Shown piece after piece: positions 10,384 through 21,850 of a DNA stretch of 64,000 nt (positions within the stretch are counted from its first letter, which is position 1; each line of letters starts with the position of its first letter). A program made the position numbers and the translations under genes. The DNA comes from Curvularia sp. ZM96 (lineage: Eukaryota; Ascomycota; Dothideomycetes; Pleosporales; Pleosporaceae), in assembly GCA_022457065.1 (NCBI GenBank), contig JAJGBQ010000002.1:5022001-5086000 (forward strand). The letters run 5' to 3'. The notes beneath the pieces are model-generated. The model saw only the letters and a list, made by a program, of their open reading frames with translations. It was not told the origin of the DNA and did not search any database.

Positions 10384-12224
10384 ATGGCATCCGCTTCGTT
10401 CCGAGAATCCATGAACTCGCTAGGCTGGTCCAGGCGAGAGTCACAAGCGCCCGTGAGCACCGCGCCGCCCTCGCTGCTCGATCGCATACAGAACCTGAAT
10501 CCCTTTGGCGAGGGCGGCTATGTGCGACTTCCCACGACAGAGACCAACCCGGGCGCCCCTCTGCCCGCTCCGTCGCGCAGAGAAGAAGAGGAGGGCTGGT
10601 TTGCGCGTAAGTCTTTTTACTTTCCTATCCTTTCCTATCCTACCCCATCCTCTCTCTCCTTCCCCTGTCGTGGCAAGCCGCGTCTCTCCCCTTGTCCGCG
10701 GCACCTCCGTTACGCGTTGTTTCGCGCCTCGCAATCCCCTGCTCCGTCTCGATGGCGCCATGTCCTCGATCTTTTATATCTTTTCTCCAAACACCGATCC
10801 GACTTTGCCCTGTGGCTCGTGGTCTCATCACCCGACGATGTATCGGGGCTAGTTTCACCTGCACAGCCCAAGCTTGCCTGTCTCCGCATCCGCTTTCTCG
10901 TTTTTTTTCCTTACCACATGGCAATCTTGAAATGAGCATCTGCCCCAGTGGTGGGGATTCCCATGTTGTCCGTCTTGAGCCTGTCATCTGAGCTGCCAAT
11001 CCTCAGTGTGACAAAAGGGAGTTCCTGCGTCACAATCTCGGATGCAGGACACTGATCCTCGCCATGGCCTCGAATCATGTCCATTTGTCGCTGACCAATA
11101 CCCGTAGTGAGTCGGTGGGACCGATTGCTCGTCTTTGGCGGCCTGCTTCTTGCTGCCTTGGCCATGTTTGCTACCTGCATTGGCCTCATGTTTACGCCTG
11201 TCTTCTTGGTCAGGCCGCGCAAGTTTGCTATCTTGTAAGTCTTCTCCCTGACCCCCCGCTTGGCTCTTCGTATCCACTCTATATCATGTCGTCCGGGCAA
11301 ACCTTCCTTGCTTTGATAAGATCGTCCCACGCAGATAGGCAGTGGCACATGCTCGCTTTGTCCTTGGGCACGGCTATGCGAACTCATGCAACGCGTTCAA
11401 CTGCTACCCATCCCCCCCGCCGCCTCCACTGCGGACGGCAGCTTTGACGAATCGAATCCATGTGCCACTTGACCTCTCTAGCCACTGCAACACTGGCACT
11501 GGACCCCTCTGCAGCGATCATGCGGGTCCAAGGTTCGGCGCGCTGCAGGGAACTGACAGCCTTCACCGAGTCAAGTCCATTCTGCCAAGCCCTCATGCAC
11601 GTCACCTGAAGAGCACTAGTGCTAACTCTCATGGTCTGATTCTAGATGGTCTATGGGCAGCCTTCTCTTTCTAGCTGCTTGGGGAGTCTTGATGGGCCCG
11701 ATACAATATGGTAAGCAAGCCTTATTTGCACCTACACCTCGTCTCCCCTCCACTACCCGCCCATCCACATCTTACACTAGCACACACAACTTGGTTTGCA
11801 TTCCCCTTGTCGCTGACCAAAGCTCCAGTCAACCACCTCATTTCTGGCTCCCGACTGCCGTTTACAGCTGCTTATTTTGGCACCATTGTTCTCACCCTTT
11901 ACTTCTCGCTAGGTGTAAGTCCATTTACTAGTGTATTAATCCTGGGCCACATGCGAACCCTGGTGCATTTTGCATCCAATCCTTGCCCTCGTGCACCTCC
12001 CACCCCATGCCACTCCTTATCGATTGTCGTCTACCCTAGCTTCTTTTCGCTGACAACGTTCGCGTGACTAGCTGCATAGCACCCTTCTCACCTTCATTGC
12101 GGCTATCGCACAGCTAGTCTCCCTGCTCTGGTACATTGTCTCCTACTTCCCCATGGGCTCCTCGGGCCTGCGTTTTGCTGCGCGCTTTGGAGGAAATCGC
12201 GTCGCAGCCTGGATGAGTGATTAG
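10384..12224 (+). CDS. SFT2: Sft2-like Golgi vesicle transport protein
   Basis: I read five exons: 10384-10606, 11108-11234, 11646-11710, 11829-11914 and 12072-12224, giving 217 residues with every phase matching. The cytosolic N-terminus has FRESMNSLGWSRRE and PLPAPSRREEEEGWFA. The membrane domain starts at LSRWDRLLVFGG and has four hydrophobic segments, including the LWSMGSLLFLAAWGVLMGP and SGSRLPFTAAYFGTIVLTLY blocks. The tail has WYIVSYFPMGSSGLRF. Sft2 is a tetraspan protein of the Got1/Sft2 family, acting in retrograde endosome-to-Golgi vesicle fusion. Introns 1 (501 bases) and 2 (411 bases) are long for an ascomycete; translation runs open through intron 1 and should not be taken as coding. 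Confidence 0.93.
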
Positions 12225-15200
12225 GCTGTTTTTTCCTCTGCCAGTTAGGCCGACGCCAGGCTCGATATTGTGGCTGTGGCACTTGGTGTATACGGCGACG
12301 TCGTCGCAATGCGACGCGTGTCGGACAAAGTGCTGCCATCTCAGGCCAGGGCTGTACAATACCCTGGTACGCGCATCCTCAACTCGCCAGGATCTCTTAA
12401 TGTCATGTCGCAATCCCAATCACGCTGCATAGTCACAGATACGCCTCTCTCTCTCCACGCCTCTTATTGCTGCATCCTGATTGATCGACTGGCGTTAACG
12501 TAGCGGCATACTGAACGAGGCGGTAATCAGACTAGTCCCCCCTAGCGCGCCGCCTCTGCATACAACTTGGTGTATCCGGACGAGTGAAGGCTGCGGCCTC
12601 ATAGGTTACTTTGCATCAAGCGGAGACAGCGAGGTGGAGAGGCGAATACAGCTTGTTCCCATCAAATCAAGACATCTGATACATTTCTCCGAAACGCGAC
12701 GGAGCTTGTCTCATCCCACGGCCGACCAAGCCTTTTGATATTAACCACTTTGGCTGATCACTTGCCCAAATCTTTCCTCGTGGCCGCTCGGACTCCTTCT
12801 TGGCCTTTGCTGATCTATCGATGAACTACGCTTATACCAAGTGTTTCCATTTTTTGTTTTTCTCTTGGTTTTGTCCATCTGCTTACTTCCTGGTTGCACG
12901 CCAAAAGCCTCACCGAAAACTCAAATGGCCACTGTTGGTTGCATGCACGACGAGTGACAGGTCGAGACGGATCAGCGCAGGGTCAGCGCCGTCTAAGGCA
13001 GGGTCCCGAAGGCGCCTCAGAAGAGGCAAAAGGCCGTAAACGGCTCCCGCGCGATATGGCAACATGTGTGCTGATCTTTGGATGTGCGCTTGTTCGCATG
13101 CGTTCGGCGGGTGGGTGCATATCGTTTGTATGCGAACAGGTTACCTGTCTTGTCGCAAATCGCGCAAGACGGAAAAAGCCATGACACACCCTCTGCCTGG
13201 GCGAACTCCTCGGAGACTGGAGATGGGCAGGAAACGATACTACTAAACGTTTGATCGTCGCAAAGCTAGGCAGACATGGCGGGAGCCAGAGGGGCCTCGT
13301 GATCTCCATAGTACCCGGGTAGTGCGGCCAGATGTTATCGTGAAGCGAAGACAGTGTAGTGGTGAGGGTGTCGTCGAGAGCAGGGGTGCGCATGGGGTCC
13401 ATGGCGAATTGGCATTTCCCCGCACCCTCGTCTTTGCCCATGAGCGCTTACGCACCATCCACGGCAATGCGCGAAGGGGGGTCGCAAGACATCTGCATCT
13501 CAACCACGCCGCTAGGCCTTTCCGGGCCATGTGCAGAGGGGCCTCTATCCAGCGCCGAGGTTGCCGTTGCGGCAGCCCTGATTAATTCGGCGCAAAGCGC
13601 GGTCTCGCAAAGCGTCTTGTCAGCAGAGGCCACAAGTAATGACGACACGATTTATTTCGAGCGCACAACGTTTTCGGGCATCACGAGCGATACATTGTTT
13701 GGTGCCCGATGCAAACAATTAATAGTAGTAGAAACGAGGTGGGTGCCTCTAGTGCTATCTTGACAGGTCATGTGCGGCCCTCTGTTCCGAAGTCCAGTCG
13801 GGCCTTTGGCATGTCTAGTATCGAGGCCGTAAGAAGCAGGGCATGGCGCAGAGCAGAACCAAGGCAACGCGCAGAATTGCGGTGTAGGCGCAAAACTAGC
13901 ACCATCGTCCATCGCCCTCCCACCACGTCTCTTGACAGAGTCCGAGGAGTCGTTGCGGCCTTGGAAGCTACCATCATCGTGAACTGGCCCGTCCAAGGAT
14001 CCGGACTTCTTGTTGCTGCGTCAGAACCTTGGTGGAATTTCCAATACATTTGCTCGTCTATTTTCGGTACCGCAATCCCTTTTTGGGCCTCATAGCATGA
14101 TTCCATTTGGCATCGTCTACGCCCGTCAGCTCTCTTCAGCTCCCGAAGCGGCCACGAGCTCCTGCTATTACGCCATCTTACGTTGGCCTTTCCCCCTCCC
14201 CCCTCGCTTCCACAGTCTCTGCCAGCGAGTAGGCTGGCTCCGCGATACGCGATGGCATGTGTGTTACAGCAGATGGCCTAACGGGAGGCTTATATCGGTA
14301 GCACATAGGCGAGGTCCGCACAAATGTCTGCATCATGGTGCCACGAGTGCATAGGGCTGAAAGAAGGTTATTTGTGGCGTCGTTGTGACCGCTAGAAACG
14401 TCTACGAAGCATCAAGCAAGCCTGCTGCAACGGGTGTGCTCTGGCCATGGGTGGCTATCGGTCTGGCTGGGTCGAGACTTGGTGTCTAGCTGCATGTGAC
14501 AGGCGTGTAGATACAGGATACTGGGCAGCCTGGTACCGCAGACGCCATGGCCGTGGTCATCGCTTCTTTATCAAAGTTGCAGGTCTTGGTGAACACTATG
14601 CGACATGTGGGGAGATTGTGGGGAGATGAGACTGCGACAAGAGACGGCTCGGCTTTGCCGGATGTGGCTTGCCGGCAGTTGTGTGTTGTGTACGTGAGGC
14701 GGGCGCAACAGCGTACCCCACCTTCTCCAACTGCGCAGCCTTTGCGATTCATACTGTCCAGCCAAGGGACCGTTGCAAACACGTACAGTCAAATCAGCAG
14801 CACAAGATTGAGTCAGCACATATCCCACCTTCTGTGCGATGCTTCCATGTGGTGGAGCTATACCCTGCTTAACTACGTGACTACATAAGCCTCACCACTT
14901 GTCCAACTGCCTTGACCCGACCATGGCCATTAAGGTTAAAATGTCGACGTCGGAGACATCAGCGATTGGGTAATGCACGACCAGACTCACGGATAGGTCA
15001 ATATAACCGGTACATCGACTGCGCTATAAGCTTTTGCATGAAACTTGTGGAGTCGGCAGAGGTGGTGGGGTAACTCGAGGAACGGTACACTACTTCTGCG
15101 CCAGACGCTCCATTACTCCTCTTCCAACTAAATCTACCTCATTGCAACAAGTAGCGGTGAAGCACATCGCCCCGTCTGTTCATTGCATTGGTCTCGTAGA

Positions 15201-15242
15201 AATCACACTTCCAACTGTTATCGCAATCAAAACGTAATCACC
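12225..15242. other. 3.0-kb intergenic region, no gene recognised
   Basis: Several ORFs of 60-150 codons occur on both strands, but none has a recognisable domain, good splice context or single-frame dominance. The last few hundred bases are the promoter of the homogentisate dioxygenase gene. Confidence 0.45.
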
Positions 15243-17247
15243 ATGCCCGAACAGCTTCAAGACCCAAAGGAGTACCAGAATATCTTCCACTGGGCCGAGA
15301 CGCAGAAGGATGGCGCTATACCTTCCTTTGGAACCAGAAAGAATGACCCCTATGAGGTGAGCTGACTCGGTGCCATGATACAAGTTTGCCACTGACCATA
15401 GGGTTGATTCGCAGTATCAATCCGGGTTTGGCAACAGCTTTGAGTCCGAGGCTGTTCCAGGTAAGAAAGAGCCCAATATTCCGGAAATATGCCAGTGGCT
15501 GATCGGTGGACAAAACAGGAACTATTCCCAAGGGCCAGAATAATCCGCGATGTGTCAGGTTTGGCTTATATGCGGAACAGATGACCGGAACGGCATTTGT
15601 TGCTCCAAGACACATAAACAAAAAGGTTATTATAATATAATCCGGCCCACATAATACCAAGCTGACGTGGTAAATCAGGCCTACCTGTACAGAGCACGAC
15701 CTGCTGTGGCTCATCAAGGATTTGTAAGAACCCTCGCCCTTGACCGATGATTGACGTTCGGATTTGAAATGTGCATCACGTCACATTCGGCCCTTTTTTG
15801 GAGCGTTATCCAAATATTCCAAAATAGTGTCAAAGGAGATGAATTGGCACACTAACATGTAAATCGCGGACGTAGCGCATGCGCTGACATATGCTCACAG
15901 ACCGACTTGCCTGACAACGAGGATACCGAATCCAACTTTCTCCCTGCAAACAAACGTGTCCATGTCTCCCCTACGCAACTGGCTTGGCTGCCCTTTGACA
16001 TCCCTACCGATGGGGAAATTGATTTTATTTCGGGCCTCAAGACCATTGCTGGCTCCGGCGAGCCGACGCTTCGAGAAGGTTTGGCGGTACACACCTATCT
16101 CTGCAATGCCAGCATGAACCGGAGGGCTGCTGTGAACTCCGATGGTGACTTTCTCATTGTGCCTCAGCAAGGAGCACTAGATATTCTAACCGAATTTGGA
16201 CCCATGTATGTGCAGCCAGGCGAGATATGCGTCATTCAACGTGGACAGCGATTCAAGGTCAAGGTCGAAGGACCAACCCGAGGCTACATTTTGGGTACGC
16301 TGAGATTGATATATTGGGCGCTGTGAAACGCAGACTGATATGTTGCAGAAATCTGGGGATCGCAATTCCAGCTTCCAGAGTTAGGCCCACTAGGAGCCAA
16401 CGGACTTGCTAATGCTCGTGACTTCTTGCACCCCAAGGCAAAATACGAGATTGAAAAGGCGTCGTGGGAGATTGTCTACAAGCTTGCTGGCAAGTTCTTC
16501 GTCAGTAAGCAAGAGCACTCGCCATTTGACGTCGTTGCGTGGCATGGCAACTACGTTCCGTTCAAATACGATTTGACCAAATTTGTCAACGTGGGCTCAA
16601 TCTCGGTCGACCACATCGACCCGTCCATCTTCTGTGTCATCACGGCTCCTTCTCGCGACCCTGCTGCACCACTAGCAGACTTTTTGATCTTTAGTCCGCG
16701 ATGGGATGTGGCTTCGCACAGTGCGTTTCAGAAACCTAGGAGAGAAGAAAATCGACTGACATCTGATTAGCCTACCGTCCACCTTACTACCACCGCAACG
16801 GAGCTTCTGAGCTCATGGGCTTGATCTACGGAGAATACGCAGGCCGTTCAGATGAGTTCCAGCCGGGAGGTGTCAGCTTCGAGTGTGGTTTTGTGCCTCA
16901 TGGTGTTGCGTACGAGGAGGTAAGTTGAATTTCCCAAGGTTTCTTATCGATACCTCTAACGTTATCCAAGTTCAAAGCGGCAAGCGCACAGCCGCCACCC
17001 GAGATGCAGATCTCAAAGGGCGCAATTGCCTTCATGATGGAAAGCTCAAGAATGTTCACCATCACCGACTGGGCGTGGAACAGCAACAAGAAGCACGAGC
17101 ATAACCCACGGATGTGGTAAGTACCAAGTGCTATCAGTGAAGATGCGAAGTTTGGCTAATAACTCCAGGGACAACCTTGTTGACAACTTTTCGACGCACA
17201 AGGACGAGGTTGAGAAGCTGTTGGCGGAGAGGCCAAAGAACGCCTAG
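15243..17247 (+). CDS. hmgA: homogentisate 1,2-dioxygenase
   Basis: Nine exons: 15243-15356, 15415-15460, 15519-15625, 15679-15723, 15901-16294, 16349-16720, 16771-16919, 16971-17116 and 17169-17247, encoding 483 residues with all phases consistent. The enzyme opens the homogentisate ring to maleylacetoacetate in phenylalanine/tyrosine breakdown. N-terminal signatures are YQSGFGNSFESEAVPG and PAVAHQGF. The iron site is complete: His in YYHRN, Glu six residues later in GASELMG, and His in FVPHGV. The intron 3 donor (GTTATT) is weak but phase-correct. The rest of the tyrosine catabolic cluster (fumarylacetoacetase, maleylacetoacetate isomerase) is absent; the neighbour is tRNA ligase. Confidence 0.95.
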
Positions 17248-17821
17248 CTTAGAGCATCAAGGTATTCAAATTAGGTAGAAACGAATTGCAAAAGTGTCAT
17301 AATATATGAGTTGCCTACCTGCAATCAAAATAGCAAAACAGATCAATGTCGATGAATGATACTTGCGCGTCACAAGGCAAGTCTAGTGTTGCTCGAAAGG
17401 GTTAGCGTGGACCCCGCCCCGCGGTCGTCAGGCACACGACTGTGATCTCATCGCAGAGTCGACAAACAATTGGAACCATGACTCTCCGCTGACTTCAATC
17501 CTACCGCACCTGCGCCTTTTCTCGTATCCAATCTTGTGGCTTGACTACTGGTATGCACTGCCCTTTCTCGTTTGACTCATTTCGACTCATCGTGACGGCA
17601 CATTTTGTGTTTGTTAATATTTCTTGCTACTGCAATGCACTCTGCTCTTGTATCTATAATATTCCCCCCACCTTGACCTTTTTTTTGTTTCCCCACCTAG
17701 TGCATTCTGCTGACGTCTGCCCGCAATCCAGGCTTTCCCTCCACTCTTTACGCAAACCCGAACACGAGCCCGAGTTCAGACATTCTCCGTCTTTCCACGT
17801 TTCTTTGGATTGACTGCGACC
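17248..17821. other. intergenic, promoter/5' UTR of TRL1
   Basis: A pyrimidine-rich leader directly before the TRL1 start includes CT-rich stretches around 17640-17700. No gene is seen. Confidence 0.5.
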
Positions 17822-20305
17822 ATGGCGCACCGCGATACAGCGCCCTTCGCGCCGCAAGATCCGAAAAGAATCAATGAGCTGGTACAGGCTCTAGAAGCGC
17901 ACAAAGGAAAAGGCGGAAAAGGCGGCTTCTCAGTCAAGAAACACACATTCCCACTTCCAAATGGCCGAAATGTCGACTCATGGAAGATGAACGAGTGGGA
18001 TTACAAAAAGGCAAACTTGCCCACCTACGCGCGAGGGCTTTTTACGTACAAGAACCTGAAAGGAAACCACGAAATTGCTGTCAGGGGTTACGACAAGTTC
18101 TTCAACCATGGGGAGGTCCGAAAGACAGAATGGAAGAATGTCGAGCGTGACACACGAGGCCCGTATGAGCTGAGCGTGAAGGAGAATGGTTGCATCATCT
18201 TCATATCTGGCCTGGACGACGATACCTTGTTGGTGTGCAGCAAGCACTCTACAGGGCCTCGCGAAGGAGGGCTCAGCCATGCTTGTGCGGGTGAGCAATG
18301 GGTTGAGCGCCATGTTGCCGCGGTTGGCAAGACCAAAGCAGAGCTAGCGCGCACTCTACGATCCATGAATGCCACCCTGGTAGCAGAACTATGCGACGAC
18401 GAGTTCGAAGAGCACGTCCTGGCATACACCCCCGAGCAGGCTGGCCTGTATGTGCACGGCATCAACCTGAATCTTCCCGAGTTTGCTACATATCCCGGCC
18501 ATCTTGTCGACAAATTTGCTGATGAATGGGGTATGAAGAAGGTCACATATGTGATGGAAAATGATATCAAACAAGTCAAGGCCTTCCTGGATAAAGTTGC
18601 GGAGACGGGCAACTACGAAGGGCGCGACACGGAGGGCTTTGTGATCCGGTGCCAGGCACGCGAGTCCGAGGGCGCACCTTACGTGGACTGGTTTTTCAAG
18701 TACAAGTTTGAAGAGCCCTATCTCATGTACCGTCAATGGCGCGAGTGTACGAGAGCCCTCATCGCTGGCAAGATACCGCGTTACAAGAAACACGAAGCAA
18801 TCACCAAAGAGTACCTTGATTTTGCGCGCTTGAGATTCTCTCAAAACCCAGGTTTGGCAAAGGCTTACAATGCAAATCACGGCATTATCAAGATGCGCGA
18901 CGAGTTTCTTGCCTCCCGTGGAACTACCGGCGCTGAGATCATTCGACAGGAGCTGGAAAATGGGGCTGTTGAGAGCAAGAATGCGACCAGAAACATTGTT
19001 CTTGTCCCGGTAGCGACCATTGGATGTGGAAAAACGACCTTGGCTCTCGCTCTGGTCAAATTGTTTGGATGGGGTCACTTCCAGAACGACAATGTCAAAT
19101 CTAAGAAAGGCCGTGGCCAGGTCTTTGCCGATACCATCTCTTCGTTGCTGGTCACAAATCCAGTAGTCATCGCAGACCGCAACAACCATCAGAAGCGTGA
19201 GCGAGATCAGATCATCAACGACATTTCCAAGCACGTCCCCGATGCGCGCTTCGTTGCATTGCACTATGTCCATGATCGATCCAACTACGACCGCATTCGA
19301 GAAGCCACGCGGAAGCGTGTACTCGATCGTGGCGATAATCACCAGACCATTCAAGCAGGCTCAAAAGGCTCGAGCGAGATTGTTGAGATCATGGAAGGCT
19401 TCATGCATCGCTTCCAGCCAGTCGACCCTTCAGATAGCCCAGATGATCTCTTCGATCTGGTCATCGACCTAGACCCCACCGTCGACTCACGTCAGAACCT
19501 TGAGACAATCATCGCAAAGATGTTCGAGACGTACCCGGCTCTGTTCGCCGGCAAGGACATGCCGACTGACCCTGATATGGACGCTGCTATCCACTGGGCC
19601 ATGAATGACTACACACCAGACTTCAAGATGGACCTATCGCGAAGCAAGAATGACAAGAAAGCAACCCAGAATAATCAGAACGCCCAACCGCCCCAGACAG
19701 CAGCAAAGCCTAAAAAGGCTCCACGCATGGAGTACTTTGCCGTTCGTCTCAACACTCAGCGCGTCAACTCAGTCCTCGATAATCTGTTCAATGGGAAGGG
19801 CGCCATGACTGCACGCATGTACAACCACCTGAAGCAAACCCGCCGTGTTCAGAATGAGTTTCATGTTACCTTGATTCATCGCGCTTTGGCAACAGCAAAT
19901 CAGGAGTACTGGGACAAGCTCCTTAAGCACCACGAAACAATTCAAAAGACCAACACCGAGGGCTCTTGGGAACCAGAACTGGGCAAGTGCGACGTGCAAA
20001 TGGAGAGACTGATTTGGGATGACCGAGTCATGTGCTTTGTGGTGCGGCTGAATGGTTCCAGCACCCTTCAAATTGAAAGCGAGGAAGGCACAGCAACAGA
20101 GGAGCTTGTATACACAACGACGAATTCAATTGCCCATGTCACTGTTGGTACAGCGGGCCCACATATCAAGCCGGTGGAAAGCAACGCGCTGCTTGAACGC
20201 TGGGTCAACGAAGGCTCAGGAGACGAAACCGGTATCGGCGAATTGAGTGTCAAGGGCAATGTGGTCCTGGAAGGTAGTGTCAGAGGAGTCCTAGGACGGA
20301 TGTAG
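17822..20305 (+). CDS. TRL1: fungal tRNA ligase Trl1
   Basis: This is one uninterrupted exon of 827 residues. The start is the ATG at 17822 in good context (ACCATGG); the codons upstream have only a TTG. Three modules are visible. First, an N-terminal adenylyltransferase with the nucleophilic lysine at residue 120 in the motif SVKENGCIIF, and further nucleotidyltransferase motifs near WFFKYKFEEPY. Second, a polynucleotide kinase with P-loop GCGKTTLAL near residue 401. Third, a C-terminal cyclic phosphodiesterase with paired HxT motifs, HVTLIH near 681 and HVTVGT near 772. Trl1 seals spliced tRNA exons and, in fungi, HAC1-type mRNA halves in the unfolded-protein response. Confidence 0.96.
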   Translation: MAHRDTAPFAPQDPKRINELVQALEAHKGKGGKGGFSVKKHTFPLPNGRNVDSWKMNEWDYKKANLPTYARGLFTYKNLKGNHEIAVRGYDKFFNHGEVRKTEWKNVERDTRGPYELSVKENGCIIFISGLDDDTLLVCSKHSTGPREGGLSHACAGEQWVERHVAAVGKTKAELARTLRSMNATLVAELCDDEFEEHVLAYTPEQAGLYVHGINLNLPEFATYPGHLVDKFADEWGMKKVTYVMENDIKQVKAFLDKVAETGNYEGRDTEGFVIRCQARESEGAPYVDWFFKYKFEEPYLMYRQWRECTRALIAGKIPRYKKHEAITKEYLDFARLRFSQNPGLAKAYNANHGIIKMRDEFLASRGTTGAEIIRQELENGAVESKNATRNIVLVPVATIGCGKTTLALALVKLFGWGHFQNDNVKSKKGRGQVFADTISSLLVTNPVVIADRNNHQKRERDQIINDISKHVPDARFVALHYVHDRSNYDRIREATRKRVLDRGDNHQTIQAGSKGSSEIVEIMEGFMHRFQPVDPSDSPDDLFDLVIDLDPTVDSRQNLETIIAKMFETYPALFAGKDMPTDPDMDAAIHWAMNDYTPDFKMDLSRSKNDKKATQNNQNAQPPQTAAKPKKAPRMEYFAVRLNTQRVNSVLDNLFNGKGAMTARMYNHLKQTRRVQNEFHVTLIHRALATANQEYWDKLLKHHETIQKTNTEGSWEPELGKCDVQMERLIWDDRVMCFVVRLNGSSTLQIESEEGTATEELVYTTTNSIAHVTVGTAGPHIKPVESNALLERWVNEGSGDETGIGELSVKGNVVLEGSVRGVLGRM

Positions 20306-21850
20306 GGCCACGGTAGGACTCGCACTGGTCGAAGCAAGACGATTGAAGAAGGCGCGATGAGAGGCTAAACGACTAAGAGATACAATGGATTCCCAAGCAA
20401 ACCCGGATGCTGGGTGCTGGTCTTTGAAGAGGTATACCCGTGTTAGTGGTTGCAATTTCTGTCCAGCCACGGAAGTGTCAACCGGAATCACATATCGTAC
20501 AAACAATTCATTGAAAGTAGGTGGAAGGAAGAAGGGTTTTCTTTTCTTGGTTTGGCGTTAGCTCGCGACAGCTTAGCGAGGGAGCAGCACTAGCACTTGT
20601 TGAAAGGTTGATTGGACATGGCGTGAGCATGGCGTAAGTAAAACATAGAGATACCTAGTACCATGATTCAGCAAGTAGATGAATAAAAGAGGCAAATTGA
20701 TACAACACCACTTGGTTGTAGAGTGACGTTGAATCATGCACTAGTTGTTGCCTAGGGAAAGAACAGAGCGCATGGTTTGTTGCACGTCCTCTAGACGCTC
20801 TCTCACGGGTAGTGTAGATGTTTAGAGTTCATGGTAATAGCGAAAGCTGTAGCATAGGAGGAAAAAGCGTAGACTGGTGCCTTACGATTTTCTATCCCTG
20901 CTCCTTTGCTCCATGTAACCAACATCTGCCGGTAATTGGGACTTATCTGTTGGACATATCCATGCAAAGTGAAACAAACAAAATGTGACAGAAAAACCCG
21001 CTCAGAATAAGATTTCTCCAGTTGTAGGTATGCATCATCTACAGCTCATCCTTGTTGTTACCAGGATACAAAGCTGATCGCCATGGACAACCTCTCAAGC
21101 CTAGGCTATGGCTATGTGCTTCCATATGAAATGATTGAGGTTGCTATGTGGACCTCATCATCAACGCTCACACTGTCAGACCTCGAGAATGGCTGACTTT
21201 ACGCTTTTCCGATGTTTCTAAGAACCATGTTAGCAGTTAGGCTATTCTTCAAAGACGTAAATCAGGATAAATCGCTTTTTGGAGAGCGTGAGTAGAGCTT
21301 GACTATACTGCAAAGAGAAAATGCATTACTCGCATTACTCGCATGTCTAATTTGCTTTGATGTGAGTGCAGGGTTAGTAGCTTACAAACAAAGAGGATGC
21401 TCTTAATTGAACGGAAGAACTTTTACTTACCTAAAGAATCTTTTTTGAAACTATTTTTGGCTAGACAGGTATAAAAATATATATCTTGTTTATAAGGACT
21501 GATCTTCATTGAATCGCAATATCGTTCAGTCATCATTCTATCGATTTTCCTAATTGTCGTAGGGCTGGATCAGCCGCTTCCAAGATTTACCCCGCAAATC
21601 TATGCAGTGTCAGCATGATGCATACCTAGGCAAAGACGGAAACAGAAGCTCGCAAATTACTAGGATCATATGAGAAGTCGTTCCCAGTTCTTGATTGGTA
21701 GTTTATATTGGCAGAGCCGCACATGTATCGGGCTTGGCTCGTAATGCTGATATGCAGGTACTCTCCAGTGGGAACGTAGGATTTTTTTTTTGAGCGATAC
21801 ATAAACAGACGCTGTCTTTGAACATTTTTCTTTTATTCATAGTAAGCAAG
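20306..21850. other. intergenic, no gene recognised
   Basis: This 1.5 kb becomes moderately AT-richer to the right. There is no convincing coding frame, and no repeat shared with the TE island was noticed. The last ~100 bases form the promoter of the secreted-protein gene at 21851. Confidence 0.45.

Noticed and set aside
10607..10935. Read-through of SFT2 exon 1 into intron 1
   Set aside because: The conserved Sft2 sequence resumes at 11108 in phase; the read-through peptide has no similarity to the family.
12983..14106. Several 100-150 codon frames on both strands
   Set aside because: They overlap each other on opposite strands, none shows known motifs or credible splice structure.
17810..17821. 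Start of TRL1 four codons upstream
   Set aside because: It is TTG, not ATG; the ATG at 17822 has a good start context.
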